Assembly: GCA_002840565.1 (NCBI GenBank)
Contig: PHBK01000002.1
Span: 62,001-126,000 of the forward strand
Direction: 5' to 3'
DNA from: Deltaproteobacteria bacterium HGW-Deltaproteobacteria-12
GTDB lineage: Bacteria; Desulfobacterota; Syntrophia; Syntrophales; Smithellaceae
Length of the DNA stretch: 64,000 bases
In this document: positions 53,361 through 62,908 of the stretch, piece by piece
Numbering within the stretch: position 1 is the stretch's first letter
How the letters are laid out: each line of letters begins with the position of its first letter
Translations under genes and position numbers: made by a program
The notes under the pieces: model-generated
What the model was told of the DNA's origin: nothing
Databases searched by the model: none
Seen by the model: the letters and a program-made list of their open reading frames with translations, nothing else

Positions 53361-54716
53361 ATGCCGGATAAATATGACTTGATTGTTGTGGGCGGAGGGC
53401 CGGGAGGGCTCGAAGCGGCAGCACGGACTGCCGCCCTCGGCAGACGCGTGCTGATCATCGAGAAGGAAGGCTGGGGCGGCACCTGCACGCACCGCGGCTG
53501 CATCCCCACCAAAGCCCTGCTCACTTGCAGCAAATATTATACTGACCTGAAAAAATTCAAAAGACTGGGAATCACTGTCGCTTCCGCTGCTTTTGATTTT
53601 GCTGCGATGAAAAAGCATCAGCAGCAGATAGTCAAAGTTGCGGCGCTGGGCGCTCAAAAGATGATCGAGGAGGCCCGGGTGGAATTAAAAGCGGGGACGG
53701 GAGAAATTCTTAACCCGGAAGAGGTAAAATTAACGGATGCATCCGGTAATGTGCATATTTTCTTTACCGGCTCCATCGTCATCGCCTGGGGATCGCAGCC
53801 GCAGATTCTGCCCGGCATCAATTTATCCGAGCGCATTCTGACTTCCGACGGCATTTTAAATCTCTCCATCCTTCCCCGGAGCATTGTTATTGTCGGCGGC
53901 AGTTTCATCGGAATCGAGTTTGCAACATTATTTGCGGAATTAGGCGTCAAAGTAACCTTGATAGAACTGCTGGAGCGCATTTTGCCTCTGGAAGACGAAG
54001 AAGCCGCGGATTTTCTCCGGCAGGAATTAACCCGCGCCGGCATTGCCGTGCACAACTCGACCCAGCTTACCGGCCTGAAAGAAACAGCGGACGGCGTCGT
54101 CATCCAGGCGCAGAAAAAAACCGAGCAGCTGGAATGGAATGCCGATTATGTGCTGCTTTGCACCGGCCGGAAACCACAGCTCAGGGAAGTCGAGTTAAGA
54201 AATTGCGGGATCACTTATGACCGCCTGGGGATAAAAGTTAATAAAAATATGCTGACCAATGTGCCGGGCATTTATGCTGTGGGCGATGTCACCGGAGGCA
54301 TGATGCTCGCTCATCGGGCCACGCAGCAGGGGAAGGTGGCGGCAGCAAATATCTGCCGGAGTGATGCCCCGCCGTATAATGAGCGCTATATCCCTTCCGT
54401 TGTCTATAGCCATCCGCAAATTGCGCATGTGGGGCTGAATTACCAGCAGGCCAGGGATGAAGGACTGCCTTGCGAGATAGTTAAATCCAATTACAGCGCC
54501 AACATTATTGCCCGGGCAGAACTTACGGGGCAGGGTTTCGTCAAAGCCGTCTTTTGTGGGGAAAAAATTATCGGTGCAACTGCCGCCGGGGATCAGGCCG
54601 CAGAACTCATCGTTCCTTTAACCCTCGCCGTATCCGGAGAAATGACCAAAAAACAATTGCAGGCCTGGGTTATTCCTCATCCGACGCTCAGTGAAATACT
54701 GGCGCCGCTGTTCTGA
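53361..54716 (+). CDS. Dihydrolipoamide-dehydrogenase-like flavoprotein
   Basis: This 451-residue class I disulfide oxidoreductase has an FAD motif GGGPGG (11-16), redox pair C42/C47 in GGTCTHRGCIPTK, an NAD motif VGGSFIGIEFA, and the closing HPTLSE with the active-site His and Glu. It resembles E3 lipoamide dehydrogenase, but no E1/E2 or glycine-cleavage genes adjoin, so its partner is unknown. The ATG follows AGAGGCGG. Confidence 0.9.
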   Translation: MPDKYDLIVVGGGPGGLEAAARTAALGRRVLIIEKEGWGGTCTHRGCIPTKALLTCSKYYTDLKKFKRLGITVASAAFDFAAMKKHQQQIVKVAALGAQKMIEEARVELKAGTGEILNPEEVKLTDASGNVHIFFTGSIVIAWGSQPQILPGINLSERILTSDGILNLSILPRSIVIVGGSFIGIEFATLFAELGVKVTLIELLERILPLEDEEAADFLRQELTRAGIAVHNSTQLTGLKETADGVVIQAQKKTEQLEWNADYVLLCTGRKPQLREVELRNCGITYDRLGIKVNKNMLTNVPGIYAVGDVTGGMMLAHRATQQGKVAAANICRSDAPPYNERYIPSVVYSHPQIAHVGLNYQQARDEGLPCEIVKSNYSANIIARAELTGQGFVKAVFCGEKIIGATAAGDQAAELIVPLTLAVSGEMTKKQLQAWVIPHPTLSEILAPLF

Positions 54717-54769
54717 TATCCGGCGCCAGGTAATGCGGTTAAAGCGCGGCAAGCAATATTTACAATAAA

Positions 54770-54935
54770 CCCAGATTACGCAATAGAAAAATTATTTACA
54801 AAATAACAGTCTTTGCGAGGAACGAAGTGACGAAGCAATCTCATATAATCAATTACTTAGATTGCTTCGTTTCGCTCGCAATGACAATGTTTATTATTCG
54901 TATCTAATCCTTTATGCCCTAGTGCGTAATCTGGG
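54770..54935. repeat. Second MITE-like family with nested palindrome
   Basis: CCCAGATTACGCAATAG at 54770-54786 and CTAGTGCGTAATCTGGG at 54919-54935 are inverted repeats with one difference. Inside, 54809-54886 holds a TTTGCGAGGAACGAAGTGAC / CGCTCGCAATGAC palindrome of the same family as the mtnA insert, with an AGATTGCTTCG arm pair. Confidence 0.75.
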
Positions 54936-54940
54936 ATAAG

Positions 54941-56299
54941 TTAAAGCAAAGGATCATCCCCGGCTGATTTACTGAATTTTCCCGCGTTTTCACCGGCAAC
55001 GTAACCTGTCGAAAATGCCGCTTGCAAATTGTATCCGCCGGTATCAGCGTCAATATCCAGAATTTCGCCGCAAAAATAAATCCCCGGAATCAGCCGGGAA
55101 GCCATTGTCCGCGGATCAATCTCCGTAAGCGCAACACCGCCTGCAGTGACTATCGCTTTGGCTAAAGGCAGCGATGATTTTATGTTAAAACGCAAAGCTT
55201 TCAGCTTGTCGACAATTTCCTCTTTTTCCGGAGCGCTGATCTGGTGGGCCTCCTTTTCCGGATCTATGCCGGTCAGAGCAACAAAAGGCTCGATCATTTT
55301 GCCGGGCAGATATTCCTTGATGATGCCGCTGATTTTTCTTTTGCTGTGAAGATCAAAGTCTTTTTGCAGGCGCGAACGGAGCTGCTCGCGGGTCAGGGCC
55401 GGCTTTAAATCAATCAATACAGATACCGGTGCCGTTTCCAGCGCCTCAACGACGGCCAGGCTCATCAACAGAATAATCGGTCCGCCGAGGCCAAAATGGG
55501 TAAAGAGCATTTCACCAAAACGGCTTTCGATCACCGGCGGATGCGGCAATTTTTTTTCGCCGCGGCCGTAGTCGATCTTTGGCGTCAACGCCGCATCAAC
55601 CTCCCCGGCATGACCGCGAAAAGCTGTAGCCCGGACATTGCGGAGGCTTACCCCCTGCATGGAACGGGCCAGATCAATTTCCTCAACTATCAGCGGCACC
55701 AGCGCCGGTTTGAGCTTTGCTATCTGATGCCCCAATTGGGAGCTGATTTTATAGCCGTCTCCGGCAGATCCTGTTTGCGGCCAGGAAGCCCCTCCCGTTG
55801 CTAAAATTACCGCCTTGGCCAGATAGCTTACCCCGGAGGTTTGGACTTCCAGTAAAGATTCATTTTCCGGCCGGATTGCGGTTACTTTAGTGTTTAAGGA
55901 AATCTGCACCTGCTGGTCACGGAGGTATTGTTCCAGGGCTTTGACCACATCGCGGGCATCGTCGGAGACGGGGAAAAAACGACCGCCCCTTTCGAGCTTG
56001 GTTTCAATACCGTACCCGGCAAAAAAGTTCAGCAACTCGGGGCGGAAAAAATGATGAAAAGCATTATAGAGAAAGCGGCCGTTGACGCCATACATGGCAA
56101 TGAAATCCTTTAATGCGGCGTCATTGGTCAGGTTGCAGCGCGTTTTGCCGCTGACCAGGATTTTTTTTCCGCAGCCGTCCGTTTTTTCCAGCAGCAGTAC
56201 TTTTGCGCCCTGCTCCCCGGCCCGGCCTGCGGCCATCATTCCGGAGGCGCCGCCGCCGACTACGATAACGTCAAAATAAGGTGTCTTCTCCCGCTGCAT
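54941..56299 (-). CDS. BaiN/HI0933-family flavoprotein
   Basis: This 452-residue FAD-dependent oxidoreductase of the HI0933/YhiN/BaiN family has VVGGGASGMMAAGRAGEQGAK in two parts near the start, CGKKILVSGKTRCNLTND and the late GGVALTEIDPRTM and GYNLQAAFSTGYVAG. The substrate is not established for most members; BaiN reduces bile-acid intermediates. The ATG at 56299 is chosen with AGGAAAGC upstream. Confidence 0.88.
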   Translation of the reverse strand: MQREKTPYFDVIVVGGGASGMMAAGRAGEQGAKVLLLEKTDGCGKKILVSGKTRCNLTNDAALKDFIAMYGVNGRFLYNAFHHFFRPELLNFFAGYGIETKLERGGRFFPVSDDARDVVKALEQYLRDQQVQISLNTKVTAIRPENESLLEVQTSGVSYLAKAVILATGGASWPQTGSAGDGYKISSQLGHQIAKLKPALVPLIVEEIDLARSMQGVSLRNVRATAFRGHAGEVDAALTPKIDYGRGEKKLPHPPVIESRFGEMLFTHFGLGGPIILLMSLAVVEALETAPVSVLIDLKPALTREQLRSRLQKDFDLHSKRKISGIIKEYLPGKMIEPFVALTGIDPEKEAHQISAPEKEEIVDKLKALRFNIKSSLPLAKAIVTAGGVALTEIDPRTMASRLIPGIYFCGEILDIDADTGGYNLQAAFSTGYVAGENAGKFSKSAGDDPLL

Positions 56300-56637
56300 T
56301 TGCTTTCCTGTTTTTAATAGTGAATGTCGGCGTAGCACGGAAGGCCGGTCAGGTCAATCTGTCTGTTGTTAACTCAGACAGACAATGCCAGGTGAAACGA
56401 TAGAAAGAAAATCGGCTGGATGGCGGAAAAAGTATTGCCAATAAGATAACTTCTTCCGAACTTGTTAAATTGATAATATTTCAGAAATCGATAAGATGAC
56501 AATTTATAATAATTGACATTTGCAGCCTTGTCGGAATATCAAATGGTAAAATAATTTAATGCACTTTACCTTATGTGCGGGAGAAACCGTCCTACTCAAC
56601 ACAAAGCGATTCGTCTTTTTTATCAGGGGGGATTCTT
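56300..56637. other. Intergenic region with small hairpin
   Basis: No gene is seen. A TCTGTCTG/CAGACAGA stem lies at 56358-56382. The right part is AT-rich and holds the promoter region of the aminotransferase, without boxes I can fix. Confidence 0.45.
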
Positions 56638-57890
<1,253 letters not shown>

Positions 57891-57897
<7 letters not shown>

Positions 57898-58859
57898 GAG
57901 ACATAATTGATGCCGGTCTTCTGGAAAGATTTGAAGCAGGGCTTGACCCACTAAACCCCCAGCTGAGTAAAATATCTGCAAAGATAATCGGTTACGGCGA
58001 GATGAGCACAATATTTGTCATCAGCCATCCCGGACAGGAAAATATTGCTTACAAGCGCATGCCGATCTTTCGGTCGCCTGGTGAAATGGAAACCTATGAA
58101 CTCCTTTTCGAAGAATATAATACCGGGCTGAGAAATATCGGCATCAATATTCCGGAATCCGCATCGGCAAGAGTTATTCCCGCCAAAGGCAACAGCATCA
58201 TCTATAATGCGCAGGAGCGGCTCCCCGCAGCATCCATTGGCAATGCGCTGATTCAAAGGCTTGATGAAAATTCCTTGCACCTGCTTTTTTTGTGCGTGCT
58301 TCGTGAACTCGCGAAAGTGTTTTCCTGCAATCGGGCACGACCGTCACTTACTTTTGGTATTGACGGCCAGATATCTAACTGGGCGATGAAAGACTACGGG
58401 GAAGGCAAACCAGTAACGGAAAACACAGAGCTCTTCTATATCGATACGGGCACACCGCTGATCCGCAAAGACGGCATGGAGCAGTTAAATCCGGAGCTTT
58501 TCCTGCGGAGCACGCCGTCGTTCCTGGTATGGTTGATCAGGCTGCTTTTCCTGGAAGAGGTCATGACGCGCTACTATGACTTCCGCAGGGTGACGATTGA
58601 TCTTATCGCCAATTTTTACAAGGAACAGTGCCCGCACTTCATCCCCATGCTCATTGAAACGGCAAACGGTTTCTTTGCCGGCGAGGAAGCGCAATCCGGC
58701 ATTGCCCCGATCACTGAAAAGGAGATTGTTTCATATTACAGGGAAGACGCCACCATCTGGAGGGTCTATCTGGCCTTCAGAAAGATTGACCGTTATCTTC
58801 ATCTGAAAATATTCGGCAAGCCCTATGTTTACATTCTGCCGGAGAAAATAAAACGATAA
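57891..58859 (+). CDS. DUF6206-like protein, possibly kinase-like fold
   Basis: This 322-residue protein has no family I can name with certainty; it resembles DUF6206. Several parts suggest a protein-kinase-like or aminoglycoside-phosphotransferase-like layout: a Gly loop with IIGYGEMSTIFVI, a Lys strand IAYKRMPIF, a possible catalytic loop FGIDGQISNWAM (D...N) and LFYIDTGTPLIRK as a possible metal-binding Asp. It overlaps the aminotransferase gene, hinting that an amino compound is phosphorylated after or before transamination. This is inference. Confidence 0.6.
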
Positions 58860-59278
58860 ACAGGCAAACCGGTATCCTCGAGGGTATGCACGACTTCAAA
58901 TACAAAAAGCGAGCGGTTGGCGGGACTGGTAAGATTGTTGAATTCGGTTCGAAATGCAGACATGCCGATAGCCAATATTTCTGTCCACTGGCCTTATTTG
59001 TGGCTTCTTGAAGCCAAGCATCCGGTAATTTTCTTGGCTATGCTCCGCTTCAAACAGTATTCATAAATATCATTTCTCTCTGCTCTGGACAAATTTCCCA
59101 TAAAAAACCAACTTGGTTTTTAGTCCATATTATCGTGAAATACCAAGTGGCAAAATTTAATTATGTTTGATTTTATAATGATATTTCCCTTTTCATTCGA
59201 ATTCTGAAAGAGTAAGCTGGCAACAAATATAGGAAAAAACCAACTTGGTATATTAATTGTTCGACTTGAGGATCACAG
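58860..59278. other. Intergenic region with paired ACCAACTTGGT sites
   Basis: No gene is seen. Two copies of the near-palindrome ACCAACTTGGT occur at about 59108 and 59239, and a related ACCAAGTGG near 59142. The second ends about 30 bases before the DUF6429-like gene, so they could be operators. Confidence 0.45.
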
Positions 59279-59749
59279 ATGGATTATAACGAAGATAAAA
59301 TAGATGAATATACTTTGGCTCTTCTTTATCTCGTTACCCATGAAAGACAGGAAGGAATGGGCGCGAGAGCTTGGAAGGGATTTGATTGGGAAACATTAAA
59401 CAGACTTCACGAAAAAGGTTATATATCAAATCCGGTTCTTAAGGCAAAGTCGGTCGGAATGACGGAAGAAGGTTTTCTCAAGTCTAAAGAGCTCTTTGAA
59501 CGGCATTTTGTAAAAGAAATAAAAACATTGCTTTTTCCGAAACTCACACCTCCTGCAAAGAAAAGATGGGAACAGATACCGGAAAAGATAAGAAAAGACA
59601 TACTTGAGAATGTCTGGTGTTCAAAATGCCGGACAATGGTAGCACTACAACTTCGTGAGGGGCAAATGTCGGGAAGTTCTGTGCTGCTTAAGGGAACGTG
59701 CAAGATATGTGGCGGCGCGGTGGCACGGGTTCTAGAGCCTGGTTCATAA
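59279..59749 (+). CDS. DUF6429-like protein with C-terminal zinc ribbon
   Basis: This 156-residue protein begins with a domain like DUF6429: IDEYTLALLYLVTHE, AWKGFDWETLNRLHEKGYIS and KSVGMTEEGFLKSKELFERHF. After about residue 80 comes an extension with CSKC and CKICGG, a zinc ribbon. The first domain is common as a short stand-alone protein; the fusion is less usual. Function is unknown. The ATG follows GAGGATC. Confidence 0.75.
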   Translation: MDYNEDKIDEYTLALLYLVTHERQEGMGARAWKGFDWETLNRLHEKGYISNPVLKAKSVGMTEEGFLKSKELFERHFVKEIKTLLFPKLTPPAKKRWEQIPEKIRKDILENVWCSKCRTMVALQLREGQMSGSSVLLKGTCKICGGAVARVLEPGS

Positions 59750-59825
59750 AATCGTCGAACACGCCGCTACACCGGATCGCAAGCTTCTGGCTTGCTCCCG
59801 GTGCGCTTTTCGTTAGCCGTGAAAG

Positions 59826-60680
59826 ATGGAAAGAATGACCCCAATAGCCCCAGCGAGTAAAGCATACCGAATACCGTTCCGTTCCTTGATTCCATTTCTT
59901 CTGATTACGTTCGGTATCGCTTGGGGCATCCTTGGGCTATACATCGTTCTTCCGGAACGCATGGGTGCGGTGTTTGGACAACTCAGTGGCAATCACCCGC
60001 TCTTCTTCCTGGCTGTTTATGCGCCTGCTATTGCAGCATTCGCTATAGTTCTTCGCTGCGCCGGGTTTGGGGGGCTGCGACGCTTCCTCGGACGGGCATT
60101 GCTATGGCGTTGCGGCGCAGCTTGGTATGCCTTTCTGATAATTGGCCTTCCTTTAATCTTTATCGGCGGTTCAGCGCTTCGAGGGAATTTTTTTACGGAA
60201 CCGTTTCCATTTACGTCCTTTCAGGCTTTGCTCGTAGCGTTAGTTTTTGCTGCAATCAAAGGCCCGATCGAGGAGTTCGGCTGGCGTGGTCTCGCACTTC
60301 CTCTTCTGCAAAGGAAGTTCCCTCCAATCTGGGGCGGGCTGATTCTTGGTATCATATGGGGGCTGTGGCATTTCCCTGCCTTTCTCTTGAGCGGAACCCA
60401 GCAGAGCGAGTGGTCATTCACGGCGTTCTTTGCTGGATGCTTGGCGATAAGCGTTATCGTGACGAGACTGTTCAATAGGTCACATGGCAGCATTCTGCTG
60501 TCGGCATTTTTCCACTTCCAGTTGATGAACCCGATCTTTCCGGATGCTCAACCCTACGACACATACCTGTTAATAGTCATTGCCAGCCTAATCGTTTGGT
60601 GGAACCGCAAGGATATGTTCACAAAGGAAGGGTCATTCACGGAAGTCATTCCAAACCAGAGGAAAGTGGCCGATGGCTAA
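59826..60680 (+). CDS. CPBP-family intramembrane metalloprotease
   Basis: This 284-residue protein has about eight membrane segments and the CPBP (Abi) motifs: GPIEEFGWRGLALPLL with the Glu pair and Arg, and GIIWGLWHFPAFL with a metal His. Relatives process prenylated peptides or protect against bacteriocins. The gene stands alone here. The start could be 59826 or the in-frame ATG at 59835. Confidence 0.85.
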   Translation: MERMTPIAPASKAYRIPFRSLIPFLLITFGIAWGILGLYIVLPERMGAVFGQLSGNHPLFFLAVYAPAIAAFAIVLRCAGFGGLRRFLGRALLWRCGAAWYAFLIIGLPLIFIGGSALRGNFFTEPFPFTSFQALLVALVFAAIKGPIEEFGWRGLALPLLQRKFPPIWGGLILGIIWGLWHFPAFLLSGTQQSEWSFTAFFAGCLAISVIVTRLFNRSHGSILLSAFFHFQLMNPIFPDAQPYDTYLLIVIASLIVWWNRKDMFTKEGSFTEVIPNQRKVADG

Positions 60681-60780
60681 TCATACCATGCACTCGGACG
60701 GGAATTCCGCTGCGCTCCATTCCCGCCGGTGATGGCCACGTTTGCCCAGAATCAATCATAATAAATTTCATGGATTAATC

Positions 60781-60796
60781 ATAGCATATATGCTAT
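60781..60796. promoter_or_regulatory. Operator palindrome of toxin-antitoxin operon
   Basis: ATAGCATATATGCTAT is a perfect 16-base palindrome nine bases before the toxin ATG, with a TATAAG -10-like box at its end. It is a probable binding site of the encoded antitoxin. Confidence 0.7.
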
Positions 60797-60805
60797 AAGG
60801 CTTAC

Positions 60806-61141
60806 ATGATGAATTGGACAATTACGTACTATAGCGAATCGCTTCAGAACGAAATACTCGATTTACCTGCTGGCTTTCTTGCTCGTTTCCTTAGATACGC
60901 AGATCGTATGGAGTTGTATGGTCCAGATTTAGGAATGCCCCACACGCGCGCGAGAGGTGAAGGGTTATTTGAATTACGATTAAAAGCAGCAGAGGGCATT
61001 GCGCGGGTATTCTACTGCACGATGATTGGTAAAAGGATAGTGATGTTGCACCAGTTTATTAAAAAAACAGACAAAACACCGCCCAAAGAACTTGCCATAG
61101 CAAGGCGGCGTTTGAAGGAGATCAAAGATGCTTACTCATAA
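60806..61141 (+). CDS. HigB/RelE-type toxin (Gp49 family)
   Basis: This 111-residue protein of the phage-derived Gp49/HigB group (PF05973) has PAGFLARFLRYADRMELYGP, the typical GLFELRLKAAEGIARVFYCT core and VMLHQFIKKTDKTPPKELAIA. Such proteins cut mRNA on the ribosome. The antitoxin gene overlaps its end by 14 bases, toxin first, as in higBA. Confidence 0.88.
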   Translation: MMNWTITYYSESLQNEILDLPAGFLARFLRYADRMELYGPDLGMPHTRARGEGLFELRLKAAEGIARVFYCTMIGKRIVMLHQFIKKTDKTPPKELAIARRRLKEIKDAYS

Positions 61142-61475
61142 AGAACTTAAGGCTCGCGCCCTTAAACGCGCGGATGTAAAATCTGAATACGATCAGCTTG
61201 ACAAAGAATTTGCTTTTTTGGACGAATTTCTCAAGGCACGTTCTTCCGCTGGTATCACTCAGGCGGAAGTTGCCGAGCGCATCGGTACAACGCAATCAGC
61301 GATTGCTCGTTTGGAGTCCGGTAGCGGAAAGCACTCTCCATCACTGGCGACATTACAAAAATATGCACATGCGCTTGGTTGCCGTCTAGAGTTGCGCTTA
61401 ATTCATGACATGATACAAATAAACGAAAAAGGTCGAACAATACGCTCCACCGGACATGCTAAAGCGCGCCGGTGA
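61128..61475 (+). CDS. HigA-type HTH antitoxin
   Basis: This 115-residue XRE-family antitoxin has a helix-turn-helix at about 43-95 (ITQAEVAERIGTTQSAIARL, then LATLQKYAHALGCRLELRL). It neutralises the toxin upstream and should repress the operon at the palindrome at 60781. Confidence 0.88.
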   Translation: MLTHKELKARALKRADVKSEYDQLDKEFAFLDEFLKARSSAGITQAEVAERIGTTQSAIARLESGSGKHSPSLATLQKYAHALGCRLELRLIHDMIQINEKGRTIRSTGHAKARR

Positions 61476-61643
61476 GCGTTGGCGCTGCACCTTCCTTTCG
61501 TTAATCTACGATACCGGAAGGCATAGTAAGTCACTGATAAGTAGGTAAAAGAGATAATCCACAGGAATAAAATAAACTGAATTTTCAGACAACTGGTCAC
61601 AATGATAGGAATTGTTTGTTGTTGGCTAAATGCTTGATTTAAC

Positions 61644-61719
61644 TGGAGCCGATGGCCAGAATCGAACTGGCGACCTACTGATTACGAATCAGTTGCTCTG
61701 CCGGCTGAGCTACATCGGC
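61644..61719 (-). tRNA. tRNA-Thr (CGT anticodon)
   Basis: The 76-nt cloverleaf has acceptor arms GCCGATG/CATCGGC, an AGCTCAGCCGG-type D-loop, anticodon stem CTGAT/ATCAG with loop TTCGTAA (anticodon CGT at 61684-61686), GTTCGATTC in the T-loop and an encoded CCA end. It reads ACG codons. Confidence 0.95.
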
Positions 61720-61889
61720 GTCCATAATATCCGGGAAGAAGCGCAGTATTTATCTTAAGGCGTTGGCCTTGTCAAGGTTTTGTATAGATTTGTACATCCG
61801 GACAGGATCTCGTTTTATAAATATTTTTCTTGCTTAATTTCACCAAATTCCCTTACCATTACGCCATCACAAACAGCAGGGGGTAAATT

Positions 61890-62066
61890 ATGGCACTATC
61901 CAAGGAAGAGAGGAAAAACGCTTTTACTATTGCCCTGGAAATTACAAGAGCATATGGTCCCGGCGGTGCAACGAAATTCCTGCCTTCGGAAGTTCTCCAG
62001 GAACTTTATACAACGATCAAGGGAATAAAAGAGGATATTAACGGGACAAAAGATAAAGATGAATAA
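61890..62066 (+). CDS. Small conserved-looking protein (58 aa)
   Basis: A 58-codon frame follows a strong AGGGGGTAAATT site. The product is soluble and charged (KEERKNAFTIALEITRAYGP near the start). A longer frame on the same strand (61780-62028) lacks a ribosome site. I recognise no family. It converges with truA. Confidence 0.6.
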   Translation: MALSKEERKNAFTIALEITRAYGPGGATKFLPSEVLQELYTTIKGIKEDINGTKDKDE

Positions 62067-62082
62067 CGAGTCTTTTCCTGAA

Positions 62083-62874
62083 TTATTTCGCAAGGTCTGA
62101 TAAATAAATCAGAGGCTTTATCTCCGGCAGGGTATCCCCTTCGTATAATACTTTTTCCAGAAAAAGGCCGGACGGCGGGGCCGTATATTGCGCGGGGATA
62201 TCCGAGCGGGAATTGATCATTTGTTCGATATCGCCACTGGTGAATTTACCCCGGCCGGCTTCAACCGTTATGCCGATGATGCGCCGGACCATTTTCCACA
62301 GAAAATGTGATCCTGTAACGCGCGCGGCGATAATATCGGCAAATTCCTTCATCTGAACTGATTCAATATTCACCTCAGTAGATGTATCTTTATCCATTCT
62401 CTTGTCGGCAAAAGAAGAAAAATCATGAAAGCCGGAGAAAACGTTGATTGCCCGCTGCATTTTTTTGAAATCCAGGTTGTCTTTAATCCACCAGACATAA
62501 CGCTTGCCGAAGGCTGTGCGCCTCCTGGCAATGAGATAAAGATAGCTGCGGCTGACGGCATGATGGCGGGCATGAAAGCGCGGCGGGGCATTGTCGACCC
62601 GCAGGATATTGATGCTGGAGGGCAAATTATCATTGAGTCCGATGCGCAGGGTTTCGGGGTTCATTTTGCGGGAAGATTCCAAATGGGCAACTTGCTCCAG
62701 GGCGTGGACTCCGGCATCGGTGCGTCCGGCACCCTGAATATCTGCCGGAGAGCCTATAAATTTTTGGGCCGCGGCAATTAAAGTCCCTTGAATGCTTTTG
62801 GCATTATTTTGCTTCTGCCAGCCGCTGTAATTGGTGCCGTCATATTCCAGGGTGAGTTTATACTTGTATGCCAC
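62083..62874 (-). CDS. truA: tRNA pseudouridine synthase A
   Basis: This 263-residue enzyme makes pseudouridine at tRNA positions 38-40. The catalytic Asp is D53 in GAGRTDAGVHALEQV. The opening LTLEYDGTNYSGWQ and the late FLWKMVRRIIG are typical. Length is normal. Confidence 0.95.
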   Translation of the reverse strand: MAYKYKLTLEYDGTNYSGWQKQNNAKSIQGTLIAAAQKFIGSPADIQGAGRTDAGVHALEQVAHLESSRKMNPETLRIGLNDNLPSSINILRVDNAPPRFHARHHAVSRSYLYLIARRRTAFGKRYVWWIKDNLDFKKMQRAINVFSGFHDFSSFADKRMDKDTSTEVNIESVQMKEFADIIAARVTGSHFLWKMVRRIIGITVEAGRGKFTSGDIEQMINSRSDIPAQYTAPPSGLFLEKVLYEGDTLPEIKPLIYLSDLAK

Positions 62875-62908
62875 TGATTGTTTTTCCTATGTTTGTCGGC
62901 CGGATTTT

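Noticed and set aside
46914-54935. CRISPR-like array from the repeated TCATTGCGAG units
   Set aside because: Only three scattered copies with inverted-repeat ends and no regular spacers or cas genes; they are dispersed palindromic repeats.
61780-62028. 82-codon frame starting upstream of the 58-codon gene
   Set aside because: No ribosome site; the 58-codon frame in a different phase has a strong one and better composition.
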